A DNA stretch of 45,173 bases from Flavobacterium filum DSM 17961. Its GTDB lineage: Bacteria; Bacteroidota; Bacteroidia; Flavobacteriales; Flavobacteriaceae. The position numbers were made by a program, and so were the translations under genes. Position 1 is the stretch's first letter. Each line of letters opens with the position of its first letter. Of the stretch, positions 34,341 to 43,152 are shown in pieces. The notes beneath the pieces were generated by a model. The model worked only from the letters and a program-made list of their open reading frames with translations. It had not been told where the DNA came from and did no database searches. Location of the stretch: NCBI RefSeq assembly GCF_000425465.1, contig NZ_AUDM01000006.1, positions 1 through 45,173 of the forward strand. Reading direction: 5' to 3'.

Positions 34341-35393
34341 TTACTTTTCTGCGTACTGTTTTTGATAATACTGCTGGTAAGCTCCTGAAGTAACATGTGT
34401 TAACCATTCTTGATGCGTCAAATACCAATCAATGGTTAACGACAATCCTTCTTCGAAGGTAACGGAAGGCTTCCAACCTAATTCTTTATTCATTTTAGTA
34501 GCATCGATAGCATAGCGTAAATCGTGACCGGGGCGATCTTTTACAAACGTAATCAACTGTTCAGATGTGCCTTTTGGACGATTTAATTTTTCATCCATTT
34601 TTTGACATAACAACCGAACTAAATCTATATTTTTCCATTCATTAAAACCTCCAATATTGTAGGTTTCGTGGTTCTTCCCTTCATGAAAAACCAAATCAAT
34701 AGCAATAGCGTGATCAATAACAAATAACCAATCACGAGTATAATTTCCATCACCATAAACCGGCAAAGGTTTCTGATGAATGATATTGTGAATAAACAAC
34801 GGAATTAATTTCTCCGGAAAATGATTGGGTCCGTAATTGTTTGAACAATTGGTAATAACATAGGGTAATCCATACGTTTCTCCATACGCCCTAACAAAAT
34901 GGTCTGAAGCAGCTTTTGAAGCAGAATAAGGCGAATTGGGTGAATAAGGAGTAGTTTCGGTAAATAATCCGGTATCACCTAAAGCACCATATACTTCATC
35001 GGTAGAAATATGATAAAAGCGTTTATCTTGATAATCATTTTTCCAACAATCACGTGAGGCATTCAACAAATTCATGGTTCCGATAACATTGGTTTTCACA
35101 AAAGCCAATGGGTCGGTAATAGAACGATCTACGTGAGACTCGGCAGCCAAATGAATGATACCATCAAATTGTTCCTTTTCAAAGAGCTGATGGATAAAAT
35201 CCGCATCTGTAATATCACCTTTAACAAAAGTATAATTGGGTAAATGCTCTATATCTGCAATATTTTCTAAATTACCGGCATACGTTAACGCATCTAAATT
35301 GTAGATGTGATAAGCGGGATATTTCGACACAAAACGTCTTATGACATGTGAACCTATAAACCCTGCTCCTCCGGTGATTAGAATTTTTTTCAT
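34341..35393 (-). CDS. rfbB: dTDP-glucose 4,6-dehydratase (RmlB)
   Basis: A 350-residue SDR enzyme converting dTDP-glucose to dTDP-4-keto-6-deoxyglucose. Rossmann motif GGAGFIG at 8-14 and the dehydratase signature NLDALTYAGNLENI. The catalytic set is T131-D132-E133 with Y156 and K160. No rmlA, rmlC or rmlD homologue is in the window, so the precursor and next steps must be elsewhere in the genome, or the ketosugar feeds another branch such as an amino sugar. It lies 1 bp before the TviB-like gene and 5 bp after the epimerase start. Confidence 0.93.
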   Translation of the reverse strand: MKKILITGGAGFIGSHVIRRFVSKYPAYHIYNLDALTYAGNLENIADIEHLPNYTFVKGDITDADFIHQLFEKEQFDGIIHLAAESHVDRSITDPLAFVKTNVIGTMNLLNASRDCWKNDYQDKRFYHISTDEVYGALGDTGLFTETTPYSPNSPYSASKAASDHFVRAYGETYGLPYVITNCSNNYGPNHFPEKLIPLFIHNIIHQKPLPVYGDGNYTRDWLFVIDHAIAIDLVFHEGKNHETYNIGGFNEWKNIDLVRLLCQKMDEKLNRPKGTSEQLITFVKDRPGHDLRYAIDATKMNKELGWKPSVTFEEGLSLTIDWYLTHQEWLTHVTSGAYQQYYQKQYAEK

Positions 35394-35394
35394 T

Positions 35395-36672
35395 TTATAA
35401 TTTTCCGTCAGCTTGTGAAGCTAATATACCTTTTACATCATAAACAATAGCCTGTTCTTTTTTCAGTGATCCAAAATCCAATGATAAAAATTCTTTATGT
35501 GCTACGCCTAAAATGATAGCATCAAATCGTTCATCACTCAATTGATTCGACATACTCAAGTTATATTCATGTTTAACTTCTGTCGGATTGGCCCAAGGAT
35601 CATAAATAGAAACCTCAACACCATAATCTGACAAGGCATGAATCACATCTACAATTTTAGTATTACGAACATCCGGGCAGTTTTCTTTAAAGGTAATTCC
35701 TAACATCAACACTTTAGCTTTGTTTACAGAAATACCCTTTTTGATCATCAACTTCACTACTTGTGAAGCTACATACTCTCCCATACTGTCATTTAAACGA
35801 CGTCCGGCTAAAATAATTTCGGGATGATAACCTGCTTCTTGTGCTTTTTGTGCTAAATAATAAGGGTCAACTCCTATACAATGTCCGCCCACTAATCCGG
35901 GTTTGAAAGGTAAAAAATTCCATTTCGTTCCGGCAGCAGCCAATACGGCTTGGGTATCAATATTCAATAAATTAAAAATCTTAGCCAATTCATTTACAAA
36001 AGCAATATTGATGTCGCGTTGCGAATTTTCAATCACTTTAGCTGCCTCCGCTACTTTGATAGTGGGAGCTAAATGCGTTCCCGCTATAATAACGGATTTG
36101 TATATTTCATCCACTTTCTTTCCTATTTCAGGAGTTGAACCGGCAGTTACTTTCAATATTTTTTCTACCGTATGTTCTTTGTCACCCGGATTAATACGTT
36201 CTGGTGAATAACCGGCAAAAAAATCAACATTGAAACGTAATCCACTAATTTTTTCTAAAACCGGAACACACTCCTCTTCTGTTACTCCGGGATATACCGT
36301 AGATTCGTAAATAACGATATCCCCTTTTTTCAAGACTTTCCCAACGGTTTCGCTCGATTTATATAAGGGTGTCAAATCCGGACGATTATTTTTATCAACC
36401 GGTGTTGGAACGGTAACAATGTAGTAATTACATTCCTTTATGACGTCTAAATTGGTGGTACAAAATAATCCGTTCTCTTGTAAAGGCTCTGATTTTAAAA
36501 CTTGTTTTAATAAATTTCCCTCTACTTCAAGAGTACTGTCTTCACCTTTATTTAATTCATTCACTCGGTTTAGATTAATATCAAATCCAACCACAGGATA
36601 CTTTGTCGCAAACAATCGTGCGAGTGGCAACCCAACATATCCCAATCCTATTACCGCAATTTTGATGCTCAT
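35395..36672 (-). CDS. tviB: UDP-N-acetyl-hexosamine 6-dehydrogenase (TviB/WbpA-like)
   Basis: A 425-residue NAD-dependent enzyme oxidising UDP-GlcNAc (or UDP-GalNAc) at C6 to the uronic acid. N-terminal NAD motif GLGYVGLP at 9-16, the SPERINPGDK loop, and the catalytic cysteine C265 in GGHCIGVDPYY. From recall it follows the Salmonella Vi-antigen enzyme TviB closely, including SKWNFLPFxPGLVGGHC-type wording around residue 250 (here TKWNFLPFKPGL). Together with the TviC-like epimerase it would provide UDP-GalNAcA. It is separated by 11 bp from the UDP-glucose dehydrogenase gene. Confidence 0.9.
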   Translation of the reverse strand: MSIKIAVIGLGYVGLPLARLFATKYPVVGFDINLNRVNELNKGEDSTLEVEGNLLKQVLKSEPLQENGLFCTTNLDVIKECNYYIVTVPTPVDKNNRPDLTPLYKSSETVGKVLKKGDIVIYESTVYPGVTEEECVPVLEKISGLRFNVDFFAGYSPERINPGDKEHTVEKILKVTAGSTPEIGKKVDEIYKSVIIAGTHLAPTIKVAEAAKVIENSQRDINIAFVNELAKIFNLLNIDTQAVLAAAGTKWNFLPFKPGLVGGHCIGVDPYYLAQKAQEAGYHPEIILAGRRLNDSMGEYVASQVVKLMIKKGISVNKAKVLMLGITFKENCPDVRNTKIVDVIHALSDYGVEVSIYDPWANPTEVKHEYNLSMSNQLSDERFDAIILGVAHKEFLSLDFGSLKKEQAIVYDVKGILASQADGKL

Positions 36673-36683
36673 TTGTACTTATT

Positions 36684-38075
36684 TTATGAACCGATTGCTT
36701 GGTATTTAAACCCAATCTTCGTTAATTTTTCTTTATCTAATAAATTTCGCCCGTCAAATATAAAGGCCGGTTTATTCATGTTAGCATAAATTTGCTCCCA
36801 ATCATACGATTTAAATTCATCCCACTCTGTTAAAATGGCAATAGCATGTGCTCCTTTACAAGCATCATAAGGATTTGAATCAGAATGAACTCTTTTTTTA
36901 TTCTCATCTTCTGTTCTAGACTGCAAATAGTTCAAATCATCAATAATCTGTTTTTCAGACACCTTTGGATCAAAAACAGCAATATTCGCTTGCTCAAAAA
37001 TCAAATCATCTGCCACATAAATGGCCGCAGATTCACGAGTATCGTTCGTGTCTTTTTTGAAAGCCCAACCTAAGAAAGCAATCTTTTTATCCGCTACCGT
37101 ATTGTATAAAGTGGTTACAATATTCTTAGCAAAACGTCTTTTTTGGTGATCATTCATAATAATCACTTGTTCCCAATAATCAGCTACTTCGTGTAAACCA
37201 TATGACTTAGCAATATACACCAAATTCAGAATGTCTTTTTGAAAACATGAACCACCAAATCCAACAGAGGCTTTCAAGAATTTAGGTCCAATTCGACTAT
37301 CCATTCCAATCGCTCGGGCGACTTCATTAACATCTGCTCCTGTTTTTTCACATAACTCGGATATTGAATTAATGGAGGATACACGTTGAGCTAAATAAGC
37401 ATTTGCCACTAATTTTGACAACTCTGAAGACCATACGTTGGTTGTTAAAATCCGTTTCCTAGGAACCCAATTGGCATATACATCTACCAATGCTTGAATG
37501 GCTTTTTCTCCCTCTGGAGTGGTTTCACCACCTATTAAGACTCTATCCGGTTGAAACAAATCTTCAACGGCTGTTCCTTCGGCTAAAAATTCAGGATTGG
37601 ATAAAATTTGATACTTTACTCCGTTTCCTGTATTGTGAAGTATACTTTTTATTGCTTCTGCCGTTCTAACGGGTAAAGTAGATTTTTCCACAACTATTTT
37701 ATCCGTTTTGGCAACTCGGGCAATTTGACGGGCACATAATTCGATGTATTTCAAATCAGCGGCTAACCCTTTACCTGAACCATAGGTTTTTGTTGGAGTG
37801 TTTACTGATATAAAAATCATTTCAGCTTCATCTATCGCTTTATCAACTTCGGTTGAAAAAAACAAATTTCTACCTCTTGCTTCTGCTACCACATCACTTA
37901 ATCCCGGTTCATAAATGGGAATATTCTCTACATTTGGATCATTCCATTTCGCAATACGATCTTCATTTAAATCCACAACGGTTACTTGTATATGAGGACA
38001 CTTTTGAGCAATAACTGCCATTGTAGGCCCTCCTACATACCCTGCACCAATACAACAAATTTTTGTAATCTTCAT
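36684..38075 (-). CDS. ugd: UDP-glucose 6-dehydrogenase, animal-like subfamily
   Basis: A 463-residue enzyme making UDP-glucuronate. NAD motif GAGYVGGP at 10-17 and catalytic cysteine C277 in [10 protein letters not shown] (C276 in the human enzyme). The rest follows the metazoan UGDH subfamily more closely than short bacterial Ugd: [13 protein letters not shown] at the start, [36 protein letters not shown] and [12 protein letters not shown]. It lacks the extra C-terminal tail of the human protein. It feeds the CapI-like epimerase and sits between the TviB- and TviC-like genes. Confidence 0.94.
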   Translation of the reverse strand: MKITKICCIGAGYVGGPTMAVIAQKCPHIQVTVVDLNEDRIAKWNDPNVENIPIYEPGLSDVVAEARGRNLFFSTEVDKAIDEAEMIFISVNTPTKTYGSGKGLAADLKYIELCARQIARVAKTDKIVVEKSTLPVRTAEAIKSILHNTGNGVKYQILSNPEFLAEGTAVEDLFQPDRVLIGGETTPEGEKAIQALVDVYANWVPRKRILTTNVWSSELSKLVANAYLAQRVSSINSISELCEKTGADVNEVARAIGMDSRIGPKFLKASVGFGGSCFQKDILNLVYIAKSYGLHEVADYWEQVIIMNDHQKRRFAKNIVTTLYNTVADKKIAFLGWAFKKDTNDTRESAAIYVADDLIFEQANIAVFDPKVSEKQIIDDLNYLQSRTEDENKKRVHSDSNPYDACKGAHAIAILTEWDEFKSYDWEQIYANMNKPAFIFDGRNLLDKEKLTKIGFKYQAIGS

Positions 38076-38091
38076 TATCTGTAATTTGAAT

Positions 38092-39069
38092 TTATTTTAA
38101 ATTTTGCCAATACCAATTAACGGCTTCTTTTAATCCTGCAGCAAAAGCATATTTAGGTTCATACCCTAATAATTGTTTTGCTTTTTCTATACTCGCCAAC
38201 GAATGGGGTATATCCCCAACTCGATTTGGACCATGAATGATCGGAATTGTTCCAATTGACGCATCATAAACCGATAGATATTCTTTTAACAAATGAACCA
38301 TTTGATTCAATGTAGTTCTATCACCATATGCGGTATTATAAACAGTGTTCACAGCTTCTGGATTGGTAGTTAACATTGCCAATTCATTCATTTGAACTAC
38401 ATTGTCAATATAGGTAAAATCTCTAGAATATAAACCATCCCCGTTAATAACAGGACTTTCATGCTTCATCAGTTGCATCACAAACTTGGGGATTACAGCT
38501 GCATAAGCTCCATTTGGGTCTTGTCGTCTTCCAAAAACATTAAAATATCGCAAACCAATCGTTTCCATTCCATAGGTACGACTAAAAATCTCTGCATATA
38601 ACTCATTCACATATTTGGTAATAGCATAAGGAGATAAAGGTTTTCCTATAACATCTTCTACTTTTGGTAAAGATTCTGAATCACCATATGTAGAAGAACT
38701 AGCAGCATAAATAAATCGTTTAACACCTGCATCACGTGATGCTACTAACATATTTAAAAAACCTGAAACATTAACATCATTAGATGTAATTGGATCTTTT
38801 ATAGAACGAGGAACTGATCCTAAAGCAGCTTGATGCAAAACATAATCTACTCCATTAACTGCTTGCTGACACATAGCTAAATCTCTTATATCACCCTCAA
38901 TTAATTGAAACTTTTCGTTGGTTAAAAAAGGAGCAATATTGTGTCTGTGACCGGTTGCAAAATTATCTAAACAAATAACGATGTGTCCTTTTTCTAAAAA
39001 ATGTGCACATAAATTGGAGCCAATAAATCCGGCTCCTCCGGTAATTAAAATTTTATAATGATGTTGCAT
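38092..39069 (-). CDS. tviC: UDP-N-acetylhexosamine(uronate) 4-epimerase (TviC/WbpP-like)
   Basis: A 325-residue SDR epimerase acting on UDP-GlcNAc or UDP-GlcNAcA to give the galacto form. NAD motif GGAGFIG at 11-17, catalytic Y148-x3-K152, and the subfamily strings [26 protein letters not shown] and [19 protein letters not shown], which match TviC/WbpP rather than GalE. It starts immediately after the wzc2 stop. With the TviB-like dehydrogenase it forms the two-enzyme route to UDP-GalNAcA, as in Vi antigen. The order of oxidation and epimerisation cannot be told from sequence. Confidence 0.9.
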   Translation of the reverse strand: MQHHYKILITGGAGFIGSNLCAHFLEKGHIVICLDNFATGHRHNIAPFLTNEKFQLIEGDIRDLAMCQQAVNGVDYVLHQAALGSVPRSIKDPITSNDVNVSGFLNMLVASRDAGVKRFIYAASSSTYGDSESLPKVEDVIGKPLSPYAITKYVNELYAEIFSRTYGMETIGLRYFNVFGRRQDPNGAYAAVIPKFVMQLMKHESPVINGDGLYSRDFTYIDNVVQMNELAMLTTNPEAVNTVYNTAYGDRTTLNQMVHLLKEYLSVYDASIGTIPIIHGPNRVGDIPHSLASIEKAKQLLGYEPKYAFAAGLKEAVNWYWQNLK

Positions 39070-41547
39070 TTATCGTTTAAATAAATTACGCTTAATTTTT
39101 TGAATGAATGTTTTTGGACGATCTTCATCGCCATAACCACCATAATTCCCATAATTCCCATAAATATAACCATAGCCATAACCGTAACCATAACCATAAC
39201 CATAACCGGTACCATATTTTGCTCTGTTTTCAAAACCATTAAAAACTATGCTTACATTTTTTATTTCTTCTCTTTGATGTCTATTATTTAAAAGACTAAC
39301 CATATCCTTTTTGGTGTAATTTTGACGCATAACGTATAGAGTTGCATCAACATGAGGTGCTAATTCAATAGCATCTGCCACCAAACCAATAGGAGGAGTA
39401 TCTAAAATAATATAATCATATCTTTCTTTAAGTAATCGCATAAATTCATTCATAGAATTTCCTATAATCAATTCTGATGGGTTGGGTGGTATTGGACCAG
39501 AGGTAATAACATCCAAATAAGGAATATGGGTTTTTTGAATTACCTCATCCAGTGTTTTTTGACCAATTAAATAATTTACAACCCCAATATCGTTCTTTAT
39601 TTTAAAATCATCAAAGATTTTTGGTTTACGTAAATCCAAACCAACAATAACAGTTTTTTTGTCACTCATCGCAAATACTGTTGCAATATTTATAGAACAA
39701 AAGGTTTTTCCTTCACCCGAAATTGAAGAGGTCAACATTAACGTTTTTGATCCTTCAATATTATTCTTTTTATACATAAATTGGAGTGAAGACCTAATAG
39801 CTCTAAAAGACTCAGCTAATACTGATTTAGGTTTTTCAAAAACTGATAAATTGGAACGATTTTGTTTCACACCAACAATTCCAATAACAGGTAAGGTTGT
39901 CAATTTACTAATGTCATCAACATTCAAAATTGTATTTTCTAAAAAGAAAATTGTAAAAATGGCTAACAATGGTAAAATCAAACCCAATAAAAATGCAATT
40001 ACATAATTAACTTTTGTATTGGGCCCAATTTGACCTTTACCTATATCTTTTGCAGGGTCTATAAAATGAATATCTGCTAAATTAGCCGCTTTTACAATGT
40101 TTGCCTCGTTGCGTTTTGCCAAAAAGGATGTGAAAATTTGATTATTTAAATCATACTTTCGCATTACCTTTATATGTTCTTGCTGATCCTCAGGCAATTT
40201 ACTAATTAATGATTCTACTTCAGAAATCCTTTTATTTATTTGATTTAAATCAATTTCTAAGTTTGCTTTTGCAGTTGAAATATTTTCTAAAATAACATTT
40301 TTTAAAGCCGTAATTTCATTGTCAACATCATTAAACAATTTTGAGTTTTTTACCGTATAGGGCTTACTAGCTCTTTCTGTTGTTAGATTAATTAACTTTG
40401 ATATATTAACTAATATATTTGAATCATCAATTCCCGCTACAGACGGAGCTGGTAATTTTGAATAATCTACACTATTATTTAAATAATTTTTGAGCGAATT
40501 ATAATAGGCAACTTTTCTTAAAATTAAATCTTTTCCTTTATCAAATTCTAATAATTTGTCAGATAACTGATTCCCACCATTCTCAAGTTGATATATGTTT
40601 TTGTTTCTACTAAAATTTTTGACCTCTTCTTCATTGTCTTTTAACTGTTTCTCCATAGACCTTAATGTACTGTCAATGAAAGAGATTGTATTAGTAGCAA
40701 ATTGATTTTTTCGTTCTAATTGAGATTTTATTAAAGTATTAACTGTTTCATTCAAATAAGTAACTATTCTTTTTTTGTTTGTTCCTTCAAGGCCTATTTC
40801 AATAATAGATGGAGCTTTAGGGTCAATAATTGATGAAATATCTCTGTATCTTTGTACAACTTCATCAAATGAATTAAATTTTACATAAAACTCTTTTGAA
40901 TTTAACGGAATTGCAGTTTCGTTTTTTAAAATTTTAAAAGTAAAAAAAGGTAAATTAATTGGTTCGCCATAACTGTACTCCTTTTCAAATAATTGTGATG
41001 TAACAAATTCTTTTTTGATTAAATTCAAATCATAATTAATAAAGTTAACATCATCGCTTTCTACCTGAAAAGAGATTTTGAATTTTTGATCGTTTATTAA
41101 ATTTACTTTAATTAATGTATTTAACAATTGATCTTTTTTTCTGTCAATTTCAACTTTAAAAGGTACTGAACCATAAACATCTCTTATATAATATTTGTCT
41201 TTGTAAAGATAATCTATAAAAAAATCTAACTTATCAACAACACGTTCATTATGAGAACGAGATTTTAATGTACTGGCAACATTTTGTACTTGATCTGAAG
41301 TACCTCCCCAGTTAAAAACCAAACTTGTAGTAGAAGTAAAAAATGGATTACTTTCCTCTTTTATGGCTAAAGTTGTTTTTAACTCATAAATTTTTTCTTT
41401 TCTAATATTTACATTGTATGCTACTAAAAAGGAAATAATCCAACATATAACAAACCATTTCCAATAGCCGAAAGTTTTTATCAAAAACCCTTTGAAATCA
41501 AATTTATTTTGATTTTCATTAAACAAAAAATCATTATTATCTAGCAT
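39070..41547 (-). CDS. wzc: Wzc-type polysaccharide co-polymerase / bacterial tyrosine kinase (copy 2)
   Basis: An 825-residue inner-membrane protein with the same plan as the copy at 13306-15693: membrane helix near 30-47, long periplasmic coiled-coil region, second helix (YVIAFLLGLILPLLAIFTIFF), then a BY-kinase. Kinase motifs: Walker A SSISGEGKT, Walker A' GLDLRKPK, Walker B ILDTPP. The tail holds 12 tyrosines in YG, NYG and YI units before a basic end. The two copies differ widely in the periplasmic region, so they are not a recent duplication. This gene looks richer in A and T than the nearby sugar genes. It lies 10 bp after wza2 and is second in the main operon. Confidence 0.94.
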   Translation of the reverse strand: MLDNNDFLFNENQNKFDFKGFLIKTFGYWKWFVICWIISFLVAYNVNIRKEKIYELKTTLAIKEESNPFFTSTTSLVFNWGGTSDQVQNVASTLKSRSHNERVVDKLDFFIDYLYKDKYYIRDVYGSVPFKVEIDRKKDQLLNTLIKVNLINDQKFKISFQVESDDVNFINYDLNLIKKEFVTSQLFEKEYSYGEPINLPFFTFKILKNETAIPLNSKEFYVKFNSFDEVVQRYRDISSIIDPKAPSIIEIGLEGTNKKRIVTYLNETVNTLIKSQLERKNQFATNTISFIDSTLRSMEKQLKDNEEEVKNFSRNKNIYQLENGGNQLSDKLLEFDKGKDLILRKVAYYNSLKNYLNNSVDYSKLPAPSVAGIDDSNILVNISKLINLTTERASKPYTVKNSKLFNDVDNEITALKNVILENISTAKANLEIDLNQINKRISEVESLISKLPEDQQEHIKVMRKYDLNNQIFTSFLAKRNEANIVKAANLADIHFIDPAKDIGKGQIGPNTKVNYVIAFLLGLILPLLAIFTIFFLENTILNVDDISKLTTLPVIGIVGVKQNRSNLSVFEKPKSVLAESFRAIRSSLQFMYKKNNIEGSKTLMLTSSISGEGKTFCSINIATVFAMSDKKTVIVGLDLRKPKIFDDFKIKNDIGVVNYLIGQKTLDEVIQKTHIPYLDVITSGPIPPNPSELIIGNSMNEFMRLLKERYDYIILDTPPIGLVADAIELAPHVDATLYVMRQNYTKKDMVSLLNNRHQREEIKNVSIVFNGFENRAKYGTGYGYGYGYGYGYGYIYGNYGNYGGYGDEDRPKTFIQKIKRNLFKR
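39130..39216 (-). repeat. wzc: Repeat encoding the Tyr/Gly-rich tail of Wzc copy 2
   Basis: Twenty-nine codons give 12 tyrosines: YGTG, six YG pairs, YI, YG, two NYG and GYG. The regular TAT-GGT hexamer is more uniform here than in copy 1, and the repeat decays towards the C-terminal side. Confidence 0.9.
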
Positions 41548-41557
41548 AAATAAATTT

Positions 41558-42349
41558 TTATCGCTGAGTTAAAACCAATATTGTTGTGACAAGAGTTAAA
41601 ACCGAAATTATTGTTGTTAAAGATTGAATACCGGTAGTCCCTGTTCCCCATGATTTCTGTTTTAATGGATTTATTAAAATGTAATCATTAGGCATTAAAT
41701 GGAAAAAAGGAGAATCAATAACACTTCTATCAGTCAAATCGATAGTATGCATTTCAACACCTGTTGGAAACTGCCTAATAATCATTACATTTTTACGATC
41801 CCCTGTGATGGTTATATCCCCGGCATTAGCAACAGCATCTAATATTGTAGCTCTCTCCGTATAAAGTATTTTTGTTCCTGGCGAAAGAACTTCTCCATTG
41901 ATAGTATATCGTATTCCAGCAATCTTAACATTAACAAACAAGTTAACTTCTTTATTAAAATATTCTTCAAGAAGTTTGGTTTCAATCTTTAATCTGATTT
42001 CTTCTATTGTTAATCCCATAACATTTAATTCCCCCAAAACAGGTATTCTTATCACTCCATGATTATCAACATTAAATCCTTGAAAAAAAATGTTTTGTTC
42101 ATTCTGATTTTGTTGAACATTAACTTCAGATTGATGAAATAAAGCGGTTAATTGTGGATCTATAGTTTTGATATTGATATAAAGTAAATCATTTACCTGA
42201 ACGCGATAAGGTTTTTTTAAAATCTCATTTATTGATGTATTATCTTTTGTATTCCCTTTATCTTGTAAATACATCAAATCCTTTGTGGGTACACAAGAAC
42301 TTAATATAGTCAATAACACTATGGCGGTTATCCATCTGAACATTTTCAT
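41558..42349 (-). CDS. wza: Wza-type polysaccharide export outer-membrane lipoprotein (copy 2)
   Basis: A 263-residue export lipoprotein opening the main operon. The lipobox LSSC places the lipidated residue at C19, followed by VPTKDLMYLQDKG as in copy 1. The poly-export domain starts near residue 45 (VQVNDLLYINIKTIDPQ). SLBB segments (YTINGEVLSPGT) and a C-terminal hydrophobic helix follow. The ATG at 42349 (or 42343) is chosen over 42406 because it gives a proper lipoprotein signal and the promoter lies between them. It resembles copy 1 in size and motifs but is clearly diverged from it. Confidence 0.93.
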   Translation of the reverse strand: MKMFRWITAIVLLTILSSCVPTKDLMYLQDKGNTKDNTSINEILKKPYRVQVNDLLYINIKTIDPQLTALFHQSEVNVQQNQNEQNIFFQGFNVDNHGVIRIPVLGELNVMGLTIEEIRLKIETKLLEEYFNKEVNLFVNVKIAGIRYTINGEVLSPGTKILYTERATILDAVANAGDITITGDRKNVMIIRQFPTGVEMHTIDLTDRSVIDSPFFHLMPNDYILINPLKQKSWGTGTTGIQSLTTIISVLTLVTTILVLTQR

Positions 42350-42367
42350 TCTTAAAATTTTAGCAAA

Positions 42368-42398
42368 CAAAGATAGTTTTTCTATTCCAATATCAAAA
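42368..42398 (-). promoter_or_regulatory. Promoter of the main polysaccharide operon
   Basis: On the minus strand TTTTG (42398-42394) and TATCTTTG (42375-42368) are separated by 18 nt, and the -7 box ends 18 nt before the wza2 ATG. This is one of the best matches to the Bacteroidota promoter layout in the window. Confidence 0.7.
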
Positions 42399-42413
42399 TA
42401 ATGCACGGTATAA

Positions 42414-43034
42414 TTAGTTACTTTTCATCGTATTCTCAAATGGGATTCGATTTACAATACTTCTACCCAACGTAACCTCATCAGCATATTCTAATTCATC
42501 ACCCACCGAAATTCCTCTTGCAATGGCAGATGTCTTTACGTCAAATTCTTTGATTTGCTTATAAATGTAAAAATTTGTCGTATCACCCTCCATTGTTGAA
42601 CTTAACGCAAAGATAATTTCCGTAACTTTTCCTAAACGTACTTTTTCAACCAACGATGCAATAGATAATTGTCCGGGACCAATACCATCTATAGGCGAAA
42701 TTTTCCCTCCCAACACATGATAAATCCCTTTAAATTGTCCGGTATTTTCAATCGCCATCACGTCTCTTACATCTTCAACCACACATATCAATCGATGATT
42801 TCGTTTTTCATTGGCACAAATTTCACAAACTTCTACATCCGAAATATTATGGCAACTCACACACGTTTTGATTTCATTTCGCATCAAAAGTAATGCCTCT
42901 GATAAAAATGCTGTTTGTTCTGCCGGTTGCTTTAGTAAATGCAAAACCAGTCGCAAGGCTGTTCGCTTACCTATTCCCGGCAATTGAGCCATTTCATTAA
43001 CCGCTTTTTCTAACAACTTTGACGAAAATTCCAT
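42414..43034 (-). CDS. recR: Recombination mediator protein RecR
   Basis: A 206-residue DNA-repair protein that works with RecO (and RecF) to load RecA at gaps. N-terminal helix-hairpin-helix [12 protein letters not shown], a zinc finger with C58, C61, C70 and C73, then the Toprim domain ([22 protein letters not shown]) and the C-terminal [20 protein letters not shown] in two parts. Length is normal. It forms the left end of the core-genome segment; the polysaccharide operon begins only 65 bp downstream with its own promoter. A -7 box ends 5 nt before the ATG, suggesting a very short leader. Confidence 0.96.
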   Translation of the reverse strand: MEFSSKLLEKAVNEMAQLPGIGKRTALRLVLHLLKQPAEQTAFLSEALLLMRNEIKTCVSCHNISDVEVCEICANEKRNHRLICVVEDVRDVMAIENTGQFKGIYHVLGGKISPIDGIGPGQLSIASLVEKVRLGKVTEIIFALSSTMEGDTTNFYIYKQIKEFDVKTSAIARGISVGDELEYADEVTLGRSIVNRIPFENTMKSN

Positions 43035-43039
43035 AACGG

Positions 43040-43047
43040 CAAAAATA
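43040..43047 (-). promoter_or_regulatory. recR: -7 box of the recR promoter
   Basis: TATTTTTG on the minus strand fits TAnnTTTG and ends 5 nt before the recR ATG. Transcription would then start at or next to the start codon. TTG candidates upstream are 12 or 26 nt away, not the usual 17-22. Confidence 0.45.
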
Positions 43048-43126
43048 CATGTTTTACGTCAACTTTAAGACTTCAAAAAATAAAGTTTATTCATTTATTT
43101 TCAAATTTCAATTAAATGGTTTTTTG

Positions 43127-43133
43127 TACTTTG
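43127..43133 (+). promoter_or_regulatory. Imperfect -7 box before the symporter gene
   Basis: TACTTTG is one T short of TAnnTTTG but ends 19 nt before the ATG at 43153, the same position as the other boxes in the window. No -33 TTG at the right distance. Confidence 0.33.
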
Positions 43134-43152
43134 CAGCCTTAAAATTGCCAAC

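Noticed and set aside
39100..39291. Plus-strand frame rich in alternating Ile/Thr
   Set aside because: It is the antisense reading of the Wzc2 Tyr-Gly repeat; no promoter or family support.
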